Assembly (NCBI GenBank): GCA_027687465.1
Contig: JAQCQR010000005.1
Coordinates: forward strand, 62,001 to 126,000
From: Coriobacteriaceae bacterium AF08-21
GTDB lineage: Bacteria > Actinomycetota > Coriobacteriia > Coriobacteriales > Coriobacteriaceae
DNA: 64,000 nucleotides
Reading direction: 5' to 3'
The position numbers were made by a program, and so were the translations under genes. The notes below the pieces were generated by a model. The model made no database searches. It saw only the letters and a list, made by a program, of their open reading frames with translations, and was not told the origin of the DNA. Shown piece by piece: positions 9,564-17,856 of the stretch. Each line of letters opens with the position of its first letter. Within the stretch, counting starts at the first letter, position 1.

Positions 9564-9614
9564 GTCTGGTGTGCGCGGATGTGTCCGCCAATCCGCGGCT
9601 GTCGTGGTCTACCG

Positions 9615-10457
9615 CTACGCGATGGTTGCGCTGTAGGAGGCGACGTCCTCGTAGGAATCGGTCAGGTAGGCGTCGATGCCGATGGTCGTGTTGACCAGGT
9701 CGTCAAGGCTGTCAAGCTCGCCGCTCGAGAACGTGAATTCCTCGGTGGCGTTGGTGCCGGGCATCAGGTGAGCCGAGAACCAGGGTTCCTTCATGGTGCC
9801 GTTGACGTTGGTCTTGCCGGAAGGAGCGTAGAAGGTCAGGTCCTTGTCGCTCTTGTTGGTGATGTTGACGACAAAACCGATGTCGCCCCACTCGTCCTTG
9901 AACTTCTCGGTGATGGTGATGGTGCACAGGTCGTCATCGGCAACGGTGACGGCGGGGGAGATTTCAATCTTCTGGACGTCGTCGTCTTCGACGGCCTCGT
10001 CGATCTCTTCTTCTTTCTCGGCCGCCTCGCGATCCTTCTTCACCGTGCCGGACAGGTCCTTGTCGGACTTGGTAAAGACAAGATTGCCGTCATCCTCTTC
10101 GAGGATGAGCTTGCCGTCCTTGAGCTTCATGTCATGCGACTCGTCTTCGGCGGTGATGGTTACGGTGGTGGCGTCCTTTGCCTCCCATTTAAGGTCGACG
10201 ACTTCAAGGAACAGGTCGAGGGCACCTGTACCGTCCTCATCGAGAATCAGGACGCAGTGCACACCCCAATCCTCGAGCATCTTCATGTACTCATCGGTCA
10301 GTTCTTCGCCCTCCAGGGTTCCACCCGAGAGTTCCCAGCTGCCGACGAAGTTGGCCTTGGGGTCTTTGCCGCCGCCGCTGCAGCCCGTCAGGGCAAAGGC
10401 GAGCGCAAGGACGCATGTCAGAAATGCGAGTACGGACTTTTTGAACGTTGTCTTCAT
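9615..10457 (-). CDS. DUF5067-like lipoprotein
   Basis: A 280-residue secreted lipoprotein. A signal sequence (MKTTFKKSVLAFLTCVLALA) ends in an LTGC lipobox, so Cys25 would be lipidated and anchored to the outer face of the membrane. A small DUF5067-like immunoglobulin-type domain forms the C-terminal 120 residues (VVNITNKSDKDLTFYAPSG). A strongly acidic linker (KEEEIDEAVEDDD) separates it from the N-terminal half, which has a lipocalin-like GSWEL repeat. The reading frame is open much further upstream, but the ATG at 10457 has a perfect AAAGGAGGA. It lies 80 bases after the SPFH gene on the same strand and may be the last gene of that operon. Function unknown. Confidence 0.75.
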   Translation of the reverse strand: MKTTFKKSVLAFLTCVLALAFALTGCSGGGKDPKANFVGSWELSGGTLEGEELTDEYMKMLEDWGVHCVLILDEDGTGALDLFLEVVDLKWEAKDATTVTITAEDESHDMKLKDGKLILEEDDGNLVFTKSDKDLSGTVKKDREAAEKEEEIDEAVEDDDVQKIEISPAVTVADDDLCTITITEKFKDEWGDIGFVVNITNKSDKDLTFYAPSGKTNVNGTMKEPWFSAHLMPGTNATEEFTFSSGELDSLDDLVNTTIGIDAYLTDSYEDVASYSATIA

Positions 10458-10537
10458 GGTGTCCTCCTTTATCGAACGAAACCCATAGAAGCAAATGCGG
10501 GGGTGGCGGATCCCCCGCCAATTACCAGATAGAGGGG

Positions 10538-11773
10538 CTAGGGCCTGGGCGTTCCGCAGTTGCTGCAGAACTTGCCGCCGTTTTCGCTGCCGCAGCTGGG
10601 GCAGAACCACTTGGCCGGTGCCGGGGCGGGTGCGGGACTGCCGCACTCGGAGCAGAACTTGCCGGTGTTGGTGGCGCCGCAGCTGCAGGTCCATGTGCCG
10701 GCCGCGGGGGCAGCGGCGGGAGCCGGTGCGGGAGCGGGTGCCGGAGCCGGCTGCGGGGCGGCCTGCTGCTGTGCCTGGCCGGCGGCGAACAGCTGGCTGG
10801 CGTTCATGCCGCCCATGCCACCTGCCATGCCCATAAAGCCTGCCATCGCGCCGTTGGGATTGGCGGCTGCCGCGCGCATTGCGTCGCTCTGGGCGCTGGC
10901 AATGTTGGCTGCCGCCATAGTGGGATCGCGCATGACGGCGGCTTTCTGCAGGTCCTTGATCATCTGCTCGTCCTCTTGCGAGGCAGCGATGGAGTTGACG
11001 CCAAAGCTCACGATCTCGACGCCGCGCAGGTCACGCCAGTCGGCAGAGAGGACCTCGTTGAGCGCGCGGGCGAGCTCGGTGGTGTGGCCGGGGATGGCGC
11101 TGTAGCGGATGCCCATTTCCGAGATCTTGGCAAAGGCGGGCTGCAGGGCGGTGAGCAGCTCGGATTTAAGCTGGCTGTCGATCTTGTCGCGCGTGTAGCT
11201 ATCGGTCACGTTGCCGCACACGTTGGTGTAGAACAGCAGCGGGTTGGTGATGCGGTACGAGTACTCGCCGTTGCAGCGCACGGAGATGTCGACGTCCAGG
11301 CCAATGTTGTTATCGACCACGCGGAAGGGCACGGGCGAGGCGGTGCCGTACTTGTTGCCGATGATCTCCTTGGTGTTGATGAAGTAGACGCGCTGGTCCT
11401 TGCCCGCGTCGCCGCCAAAGGTAAAGCGGCTGCCGATATTGGCGAAGGTCTCCTTGATGGAATCGCCCAGGTTGCCGCTAAAGACGCTCGGCTCGCTGCC
11501 GGTATCGAAGACGAACTCACCGGGCTCCAGTGCGACTTCGATGATCTTGCCGTTTTGCACCACGAGCATGCCCTGGCCGTCGTTGACGGCGATGACCGAG
11601 CCGTTGGAGATGACGTTGTCCTCGCCGCGCGTGTTGGAGCTGCGGCCACCGGTGCGTTTGCTGCCCTTGCAGGCCATGACGTCAGCAGGCATCGATTCGC
11701 AATAGATAAATTCCTTCCACTGGTCGGCCATGACGCCGCCGGCAGCACCCAATCCAGCTTTCAAGAGTCCCAT
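10538..11773 (-). CDS. SPFH-domain protein with C-terminal double zinc ribbon (YdjI-like)
   Basis: A 411-residue protein of the bacterial SPFH/virion-core-like group to which B. subtilis YdjI belongs (family knowledge). Residues about 15-300 form the SPFH/Band-7-like region (WKEFIYCESMPADVMACKG, GQGMLVVQNGKIIEVALEPG). A Gly/Met/Ala- and Pro-Ala-rich linker follows, then two zinc ribbons, CSCGATNTGKFCSECG and CPSCGSENGGKFCSNCG. There is no transmembrane helix, so it probably assembles on the cytoplasmic membrane face through partners. The neighbouring genes encode two more zinc-ribbon proteins in the same direction, 48 and 24 bases apart, indicating one complex. A role in membrane stress or organisation is inferred from YdjI. 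Confidence 0.8.
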   Translation of the reverse strand: MGLLKAGLGAAGGVMADQWKEFIYCESMPADVMACKGSKRTGGRSSNTRGEDNVISNGSVIAVNDGQGMLVVQNGKIIEVALEPGEFVFDTGSEPSVFSGNLGDSIKETFANIGSRFTFGGDAGKDQRVYFINTKEIIGNKYGTASPVPFRVVDNNIGLDVDISVRCNGEYSYRITNPLLFYTNVCGNVTDSYTRDKIDSQLKSELLTALQPAFAKISEMGIRYSAIPGHTTELARALNEVLSADWRDLRGVEIVSFGVNSIAASQEDEQMIKDLQKAAVMRDPTMAAANIASAQSDAMRAAAANPNGAMAGFMGMAGGMGGMNASQLFAAGQAQQQAAPQPAPAPAPAPAPAAAPAAGTWTCSCGATNTGKFCSECGSPAPAPAPAKWFCPSCGSENGGKFCSNCGTPRP

Positions 11774-11821
11774 GGTGATCTTCCTTTCTCGTCAAAGGCC
11801 GGGTGGTATTGGTCGGATTGC

Positions 11822-13144
11822 TTAGTCGTCCTTGTCGTCTTTCATGACAACGGTGGTCTCGGTGTGGTTGAAGGTGTCGTGCTTCTCGGTCAGGTCGAGC
11901 TCGCCGCAGTACTCGTCGGCGTGGGTGGCCTCGTTGGCCGTCTTGAGCTGGCCTACCAGTAGCACGTCTCCGATAATCACGATGATCAGCGGCGCGACGA
12001 TGTTGATGAGGATGCCCTCGATATCAAAGGCGAGGTAATCCGGATCGAAGGCGTTCTCACCCATAAAGAGAATCTGGGAGAGGATAAATCCGATCACAAA
12101 GAACAGCACCGAGGCAATAGCGAGCTTGGGCTTGGAGCAGGGGAGCTCGCCGACCAAGCGGCCGGTCTGGCCGTTCATGGCAAACAGGTAGCTCTTGCCG
12201 TTCCACGAGGTGGAGAGCATCCAGACGGGGAACAGGGCGTAGTCGCTGTCTTCCCAGGTGTAGTCGAGCTGCTTGCTTTCGACCGTGGCATCGTCGTATT
12301 CGTCGACGACAGTCTCGCGCAGGGCCGAGATCGTGCTTTCTTCCATACGGCGCTCGGCGCGCGCCTTGCAGGTCTCGCAGTCCTCGTCGTAACGGTTGGC
12401 GATGTAGCCGGGCATATATGCGACCGAGAACGGACGCAGCGCGTCGTAGTCAAACGGCTCGATGGCGTCCATGTGGCCGTCGGGCATCTTGGACGATCCG
12501 TCGACGGGCACGCGCTTAAACGAGATATTGCCCTTGCGATAGGCATCGTAGTGGTCGGTGGTCGTGACGGTGCGGTCGGATTCCTCGGTCACGGTCTCGT
12601 TGGTCGCGTCAAAGTACACTTCGCCGTCCACGCGGGCGCCGTAGAGCCAAAACGGCACGTAGACACCTTGGACCTCGTCGATGTGGTTGCCGGTGACAAA
12701 GCTCTTGGGCAGCAAGATCTTGCCCTTGTAGTGTCCCTTGAGTGCGGCCGTGACGTCGTCGCGCCCGAGCTTAAACGGAATCACCAGGTCGGGCGAGAAG
12801 TCGCCAGAGAGCTGGCCGGGCGCCACGGCGGAGTTGCCGCAGTACGGGCAGGTGGTGACGGCGACGGTGCCGTCGGACACGAGCTCGGCGCCGCACGACG
12901 AGCAGATGTAGCCGGCGTTTTGGGCGAGCTCCTGCACGGCATCGTCGGCAGCAGGTTTGGGAGCTGCGGCTGCGGCATCGGCTTTGGCATCTGCCTTGTC
13001 CTGGCGCTCGCGATAGAGGGCCTCGACTTCTTCGACTTCAAAGCGTGAGTCACAGTAGTCGCAGACAAGCTTTTGCTCGGCGCTGGCAAAATGCAGGGGA
13101 CCACCGCAGGCAGGGCACTGATAGTTGACGCTCTCGAAGGCCAT
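11822..13144 (-). CDS. TFIIB-type zinc-ribbon membrane protein (YdjG-like)
   Basis: A 440-residue protein with two zinc ribbons at its N-terminus (CPACGGPLHFASAEQKLVC-DYC and CSSCGAELVSDGTVAVTTC-PYC), separated by an Ala/Lys coiled linker. A large beta-rich middle region follows (FVTGNHIDEVQGVYVPFWLY), then two transmembrane helices near the C-terminus (IASVLFFVIGFILSQILFM; INIVAPLIIVIIGDVLLVG). The order ribbons-middle-TM matches B. subtilis YdjG, which helps recruit the SPFH protein YdjI to the membrane (family knowledge). A CETC pair in the centre may bind another metal. It lies between the DUF4428 and SPFH genes in a tight minus-strand operon. Confidence 0.78.
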   Translation of the reverse strand: MAFESVNYQCPACGGPLHFASAEQKLVCDYCDSRFEVEEVEALYRERQDKADAKADAAAAAPKPAADDAVQELAQNAGYICSSCGAELVSDGTVAVTTCPYCGNSAVAPGQLSGDFSPDLVIPFKLGRDDVTAALKGHYKGKILLPKSFVTGNHIDEVQGVYVPFWLYGARVDGEVYFDATNETVTEESDRTVTTTDHYDAYRKGNISFKRVPVDGSSKMPDGHMDAIEPFDYDALRPFSVAYMPGYIANRYDEDCETCKARAERRMEESTISALRETVVDEYDDATVESKQLDYTWEDSDYALFPVWMLSTSWNGKSYLFAMNGQTGRLVGELPCSKPKLAIASVLFFVIGFILSQILFMGENAFDPDYLAFDIEGILINIVAPLIIVIIGDVLLVGQLKTANEATHADEYCGELDLTEKHDTFNHTETTVVMKDDKDD

Positions 13145-13168
13145 GATCGGTCCTTTCCGTGCCGGAGG

Positions 13169-13906
13169 CTATGCGCCGATGGCGCCGCCGCAGTATTCGC
13201 AGCGCCCACTGGCATCGGGAATGGTGGTGGCTCCGCAGAAGGGGCAGGTCACCGCGGTCTTGGGGGCCTTGGCGGCCACGACGCTGTCGCGCGTCTCCTG
13301 GCGCAGCTGCACCAGCGCGTCGCGGACCTCGGTTGCCTGGCGCTTGGCCTCGCGGTATTCGATGGAGCCGCGCTGATCGATGGTGGAGTCGTTCACGCGC
13401 AGGTTGATCTCGGTAAAGTACGGCGTGTTGACGTGAATGGTCAGATTAAAGTCGTAATCCAGGTCGTAGCGCGGCGGATTGTAGCTCTCGCGCTCGCCGT
13501 CCTTGGTCTCGCGATAGATTTCGGTGCGATGCTCGTCGATATCCATATCGCAGCCGAGTACCTGCGAGAACTCGATGATGTCGGGATTGGCGTCGCGCCA
13601 GCGGCTCTGCGAGGTAATGATCAGCAGGCCCGCGTCCTCATCGAGCATGATGTTGGTGCGCCCGGCAGAAAGCGTGCGCGTGGGGTTGAACGACGCCAAG
13701 CGCTCGGCATTGGCCTCGCGGTAGGCGATCTGCTCGCGGATATCGTCCGCGGTGCTGGAGCGATAGCCGTGAAAGTAGGGGGAGAGCTTGCCGGCGCACT
13801 CTTTGCACAGGTAGCCTTCATTGATTTTTGTCTTACCTAGAAGTCCCAGCTCGGTACCGCAAATCGCGCACTCTTTCTTCTCGAACATCTTGTCAAAGAA
13901 GCCCAT
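13169..13906 (-). CDS. DUF4428 zinc-binding protein
   Basis: A 245-residue soluble protein starting with a DUF4428 treble-clef-like zinc domain (CAICGTELGLLGKTKINEGY then CKEC). The central domain contains GLLIITSQSRWRDANPDIIEF and resembles a PH-like or lipid-binding fold, and the C-terminal zinc ribbon is CPFCGATTIPDASGRCEYCG. It is first in the minus-strand operon with the TFIIB-ribbon and SPFH genes. All three proteins carry zinc ribbons, which suggests ribbon-ribbon or ribbon-client contacts in one assembly. The ATG has GGGAGGCAGCC upstream. The exact function is not known. Confidence 0.75.
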   Translation of the reverse strand: MGFFDKMFEKKECAICGTELGLLGKTKINEGYLCKECAGKLSPYFHGYRSSTADDIREQIAYREANAERLASFNPTRTLSAGRTNIMLDEDAGLLIITSQSRWRDANPDIIEFSQVLGCDMDIDEHRTEIYRETKDGERESYNPPRYDLDYDFNLTIHVNTPYFTEINLRVNDSTIDQRGSIEYREAKRQATEVRDALVQLRQETRDSVVAAKAPKTAVTCPFCGATTIPDASGRCEYCGGAIGA

Positions 13907-14027
13907 GGCTGCCTCCCATCAACTGGTAGCGTGTGTCACTTTTGATGATGGGGGAGTGCGCAGCCTTTCACGATACCCAGACGGCTCAACGAGTCTCCAC
14001 AACTGGGACACATGGCCCATTTTTCCT

Positions 14028-14087
14028 ACTCATTGGGGACGTACTTAAATGAGTGAAACTACTCATTTAAGTACGTCCCCAATGAGT
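14028..14087. repeat. Perfect 27-bp inverted repeat (GGGGACGTACTTAAATGAG family)
   Basis: Arms 14028-14054 and 14061-14087 are perfectly complementary with a six-base loop (GAAACT). Single half-copies occur at 20930-20960, 22321-22347 and 56982-57005, and a variant palindrome at 22165-22212. The rest of the 13907-14254 gap holds the next repeat and no gene that I can support. Confidence 0.85.
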
Positions 14088-14098
14088 GCTCGCAGAAC

Positions 14099-14162
14099 GA
14101 GAGTGGATAATCTCCCATTTTTGGCCTATGTGCAGGCTCAAAGTGGGAGATTATCCACTCTC
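14099..14162. repeat. 64-bp palindrome, GTGGATAATCTCCC family, copy 1
   Basis: GAGAGTGGATAATCTCCCA is inverted at the far end, with a conserved TTTTGGCC...GGCTCAAA interior. Other copies are at 22227-22290, 29140-29203 and 57017-57080. It is followed by GTCATTT and a GTGTCCAAAAATCC-CGCTCG tag that also recurs near 28346 and 29215. Confidence 0.85.
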
Positions 14163-14254
14163 GTCATTTGGGTGTCCAAAAATCCTCGCTCGTTTGGCGC
14201 CTGGGGACACTCTTTGTCGAATGCGGCGGCTGCCGAATGTGGGCGTCGCCCTTG

Positions 14255-15766
14255 CTACGCCACGGTCACGGCGACCTGGGCGTAGCGGGTGCAGGGGCAC
14301 TCGGCGCGCGTCTGCACGGTGAGGGTGAGCACAAAGCGGTCGCCGGGTCGTGCGTCGGCGGGCACGATGAAAGTGGCATCCTCCGTGCATTCTTGCCACA
14401 GCGACAGATCCTGGACGCCTGCATAGCTCGACGGGTCTACGGCGACATCCCAATGCGCATCGAAGCCCCTGCCGTCGGGGTCGACGATGGTCGCCGCAAG
14501 GTCGATGCGCTCGCCGGCTGCGGCGCTGCGGTCGGCCGTGACCTCGACAACATGCGCCGGATGCGAGCAGATGGCCGGATCATGGGCGCACCATTGCGCG
14601 CGGGCGGCAAAGTCTTCCTGATAGGCACGCAGATAGGGATTGAGATTGTCGTCTGGGGGCGTGCCGAGGGCGGCAAAACCGGTGGGCGCGTTCGCATCGG
14701 GGTGTCCATCAAGAAACATGCGGCCGAGCAGCGTATCGAAGTCGCGGTCGTCGATACCGCGCAGGCCAAACGGAAGCAGCGGAATATAGGTCATGCTGTC
14801 GCCTTCGGCCATAAAGTCGCCGCGCTCAAACTGTACCGCGGGCATGCCTTCCAGGCCCCAATCCAGGCGGGCATGCTTGCCAAACTGAAAGCGCTCAGGC
14901 TCGTTTTCGTAGACCTTACCATCGCCATAGAGCATATAGCGTGCCATGAGGGGTCCGTTGCCCTGCGTGAGATTCCGCTCAGGCCAAGGAGCCTTAAACA
15001 GCGGCAGCGTATCGGGCTGAGCTGTTTTGGCGTCGAAATAGTTGCCATACATATAGGGCGTACGCCAAAAGATGAGCTCGGGAAAGAGCTCGCGCCCATG
15101 GTCGAGCCACGAGTTATCCTGCCCCACACCATCGGCAACGCCCATCACGCGCACCTTCTGATAGACCCGCTGCTGTACGGCGGGCCACTCGGGTGTGGCG
15201 CGATAACGCTCGGCAATACTCATGAGGGCGCGAACGATCGTATTCATACCACCCCAGCTGAGCAGCCACAGCGTGCGCGGGTCATCGTCCATGATGGCAT
15301 CGGCGATGACGTGAGACCCTTCAGTCTCCTCGCGCACATCACCCTCAAAAGCAACATTTCCCACAAACGTACGCTCGATCATCTGGGCAGGCGTGGGAAA
15401 CGGCGGTTCACCGGCGGCGTCCGCATTTGCCTGCAACTGCGGCCAAGCCTGGGTATATTCATTACTCCAGAGACTCTCAATCCAATGCTCGGGAAACGGC
15501 CGATACTCACGAAGCTCGCCAGCCAGCGGATCGGGCTCATGAGGCACAACAGCCCACTCATAAGAGCGCCGCCCTTTGGTCCGCCAATGCGAATTCACCT
15601 CGCCGAGCGTATGAACCCCATCCCCAAGAAAGTGATACTGCGAAGCCGTATACACCACAGCCTGAACATCAAGCAAGTTGAGATACAGAGCCAAATGAAC
15701 AAGCGAGTTCATATCATCGACTTCCATATCAGTGGTAACAATCACCCGAGTCAACTTCTGGGACAT
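14255..15766 (-). CDS. DUF1593 (nucleoside-hydrolase-like) protein
   Basis: A 503-residue protein of the DUF1593/cellulose-binding Sde182 type. The N-terminal RVIVTTDMEVDDMNSLVHLALY is the Asp-rich calcium-binding start of the inosine/uridine nucleoside hydrolase fold, and LLSWGGMNTIVRAL matches the second half of that fold. The C-terminal about 90 residues form an Ig-like beta domain (VEVTADRSAAAGERIDLAATI). No signal peptide is seen, so it probably acts in the cytoplasm on a glycoside or nucleoside-like substrate. The ATG at 15766 follows GGAGCTGTTCCT. Its neighbour upstream on the same strand is an esterase, separated by a large hairpin, which fits a plant-polysaccharide region (inference). 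Confidence 0.78.
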   Translation of the reverse strand: MSQKLTRVIVTTDMEVDDMNSLVHLALYLNLLDVQAVVYTASQYHFLGDGVHTLGEVNSHWRTKGRRSYEWAVVPHEPDPLAGELREYRPFPEHWIESLWSNEYTQAWPQLQANADAAGEPPFPTPAQMIERTFVGNVAFEGDVREETEGSHVIADAIMDDDPRTLWLLSWGGMNTIVRALMSIAERYRATPEWPAVQQRVYQKVRVMGVADGVGQDNSWLDHGRELFPELIFWRTPYMYGNYFDAKTAQPDTLPLFKAPWPERNLTQGNGPLMARYMLYGDGKVYENEPERFQFGKHARLDWGLEGMPAVQFERGDFMAEGDSMTYIPLLPFGLRGIDDRDFDTLLGRMFLDGHPDANAPTGFAALGTPPDDNLNPYLRAYQEDFAARAQWCAHDPAICSHPAHVVEVTADRSAAAGERIDLAATIVDPDGRGFDAHWDVAVDPSSYAGVQDLSLWQECTEDATFIVPADARPGDRFVLTLTVQTRAECPCTRYAQVAVTVA

Positions 15767-15899
15767 AGGAACAGCTCCAATCAAAATCAATTCAGCCAGT
15801 TACGCGCAAGGCAAGACGGGACCCATGCCCCCATCGCCACCGACCCGGCGGCCCGCTAGAAGCGGCCGGCCAGGGTCACAGCAACGTCAACGCAGCGGA

Positions 15900-16012
15900 G
15901 ACCGGGGTTTAGTCTTGCAAACATTCCGCAGGGGGCATGGGCAGGCGCAGCGCGAAGCGCAAAGCGCCAGCCCATGCATGCCCGAGGACGTTTGCAAGAC
16001 TAAACCCCGGTC
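15900..16012. repeat. 113-base giant hairpin between two minus-strand genes
   Basis: Arms of 23 perfect base pairs (15900-15922 and 15990-16012; core GGGGTTTAGTCTTGCAAAC) enclose a second nested GGGGCATGGGC...GCCCATGC stem and a GCGCGAAGCGC tip. It fills most of the gap between the esterase and DUF1593 genes. It could stop or attenuate transcription between them, or be a MITE-like insertion; no second copy was seen in the window. Confidence 0.75.
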
Positions 16013-16028
16013 CCCGCGATGGGAGGGC

Positions 16029-17366
16029 TTAGCGGTCGACCCTGGCCGACCACTCCCAGCAGCCCACCGGCTCGCCGTCGATGAGTACGTTGCCCCCGTC
16101 GAAGTCTTGATAACACAGGTCGTTGAATTGGTGGATCCACACGCCGTGGTTGAACGTCTTCTTGGCCGAGCCGTCGGCCTCGCGATACACGCCGGTCAGG
16201 TCCTCGACATGGCTAAAGTAGGTGAGATGCACGTTGGCGCCGGCACCGCGCAGGCGCGCGAACAGCGGCAGCACGGTCTGTTGCGGTGACACAAGCTCGT
16301 CGCCCTTGGAGTGCGTAAACCACAGCGGCGTCTTGGCGAGCGCGGCCACGTCCTCGTCCGTGGCGTTGTACCACGGGGCGCAGCAGGGAAGGCCCGCGGC
16401 GAAGAAATCGGGGTAGTCGGCGCACAGGCGCAGGGTCATAAAGCCGCCGTTGGAAAGACCGGCGACCACGATGCGGTCGGTGTCGATGCGGTCGGCATGC
16501 TCGGCGACAAACTCGTCGATAAGCGCCTTGAGCACGGAGGAGTAGATGCTCTGGTTGGAGCGACCGAGTTGTTCGACGCCGTTGTCCATCCAAAACGTGG
16601 GCGACTGCGGCACGAGCACCCAGGCAAAGCCGCCAAAGTAGCGCTGGATCTGCGCCTGGCTAATGGCCGTCACGCGGTTGCCGATATAGGCGCGCGTAGC
16701 GCCTTCGCCTTGCGTGGCGCCCTTGCCCTCGCCGGCGCCGTGCAGATACACCACGAGCGGTGCCCTTTGGGGCACGGCCGTGGCCTCGGGCGCAAAGGGG
16801 TTGAAGCATGCCGAGTCCTCGGCCTTAAAGCTGGGCTCAAAGAAGCCGTATTCGAGCGCGATACCGTCGACGGCGGTCTTTTGCGTGTCGTTGCTCCAGC
16901 CTTTGAGCGCAGGGCAGATATCGCCACGGCAGGTGTCGAAGACCAGGCCGCAGGTGGGATCGTCGCCGTCGTTGCCGGGAAGAGCCGCGAGCTGCGTGAT
17001 GTGCAACTGGTCATCGAGCATGCGCGAGCCCATGACGCCGCCTTCGATCTTTTTGGTCAGGCGCTGCTCGGCGACCTCGAGCGCCACATGGGTGCCCACG
17101 GCGAGCTTACGTCCGTTCTCGTCGCACGGATATGCGGCGAGAATGTCGATGTAACCCACGGAGGGCGCGGCATGGTCGGCGCCGCGTTCCTTGCGCATCA
17201 GAACATCGCCCGAGCGCTCGTGACGCTCTACATATATATGGAAGGTGTTCGCGTCGATGTCGTTGGCGCGCACGGTGCAGGGCAGGTCGAGTACGACCTT
17301 GCTGATCCAGGGGCCAAAGTCGCCCAAGGTGGTGACGGTTGCGTAGGTACACAATTTGAGTTCCAT
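16029..17366 (-). CDS. Alpha/beta-hydrolase (PHB-depolymerase/prolyl-oligopeptidase-like esterase)
   Basis: A 445-residue protein. The N-terminal about 180 residues are a beta-rich domain with no recognised family, followed by an alpha/beta-hydrolase domain with LVVYLHGAGEGKG (oxyanion region), nucleophile motif GLSNGGF and a likely acid/His pair around THSKGDE and KKTFNHGVW. Enzymes with this architecture remove acyl or feruloyl groups from polysaccharides or cleave peptides. No signal peptide is seen, so the substrate would be imported. The ATG at 17366 has GGGAGGCAGCTC in front. It is divergent from the PTS EIIBC gene, with operator-like palindromes between them. Confidence 0.75.
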   Translation of the reverse strand: MELKLCTYATVTTLGDFGPWISKVVLDLPCTVRANDIDANTFHIYVERHERSGDVLMRKERGADHAAPSVGYIDILAAYPCDENGRKLAVGTHVALEVAEQRLTKKIEGGVMGSRMLDDQLHITQLAALPGNDGDDPTCGLVFDTCRGDICPALKGWSNDTQKTAVDGIALEYGFFEPSFKAEDSACFNPFAPEATAVPQRAPLVVYLHGAGEGKGATQGEGATRAYIGNRVTAISQAQIQRYFGGFAWVLVPQSPTFWMDNGVEQLGRSNQSIYSSVLKALIDEFVAEHADRIDTDRIVVAGLSNGGFMTLRLCADYPDFFAAGLPCCAPWYNATDEDVAALAKTPLWFTHSKGDELVSPQQTVLPLFARLRGAGANVHLTYFSHVEDLTGVYREADGSAKKTFNHGVWIHQFNDLCYQDFDGGNVLIDGEPVGCWEWSARVDR

Positions 17367-17414
17367 GAGCTGCCTCCCTTGCGCCGCGAATGCCTGGCAT
17401 CTGCGGCAATACAA

Positions 17415-17750
17415 ACTAAACATGTTTAGTGTAATCTAGAATTGAAGAATAACCAGATGAACTCGGTAAACGGCAAAATTGAACACGTCGTGAACTACTA
17501 AACGTATGTTTACTAGCTTCTAGCAGGGATTCTGTTGATGAGTTAACAGATCAGTGAGGTGTTCATCAAAATAAAATCCCACGTAAATGGCTATATATCA
17601 ATAGAGGGTCAAAGAGACCATCTCCCGCCATTCAAATACGTTCACCCCCGATTTCCTACCGTTCACCGGACTGTAGACGGCAAAATTGCCATAAATTCGG
17701 CGCTCCGTGTAAACTAAAGCCCGTAAACGTTCAGTAAACACCTTGTTTAC
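17415..17750. promoter_or_regulatory. Three TAAAC/GTTTA palindromes between esterase and PTS genes
   Basis: ACTAAACATGTTTAGT (17415-17430, perfect), ACTAAACGTATGTTTACT (17497-17514, one mismatch) and GTAAACACCTTGTTTAC (17734-17750, perfect 7-3-7), plus half-sites GTAAACTAAA and GTAAACGTT nearby. This 490-base AT-rich divergent region has no gene. The first site lies 48 bases before the esterase start and the last 107 bases before the PTS start, so one repressor or activator could control both. Confidence 0.6.
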
Positions 17751-17856
17751 AAAAGCGTATCCAAGGGTCCGGCAACCGTAAGGGGTTATAGTCGCCGGGC
17801 CAAAGGCGTGCCTAAGCCCAAGGGGGCTGGCACACGAAGATATGGGGAGGGGTCCC

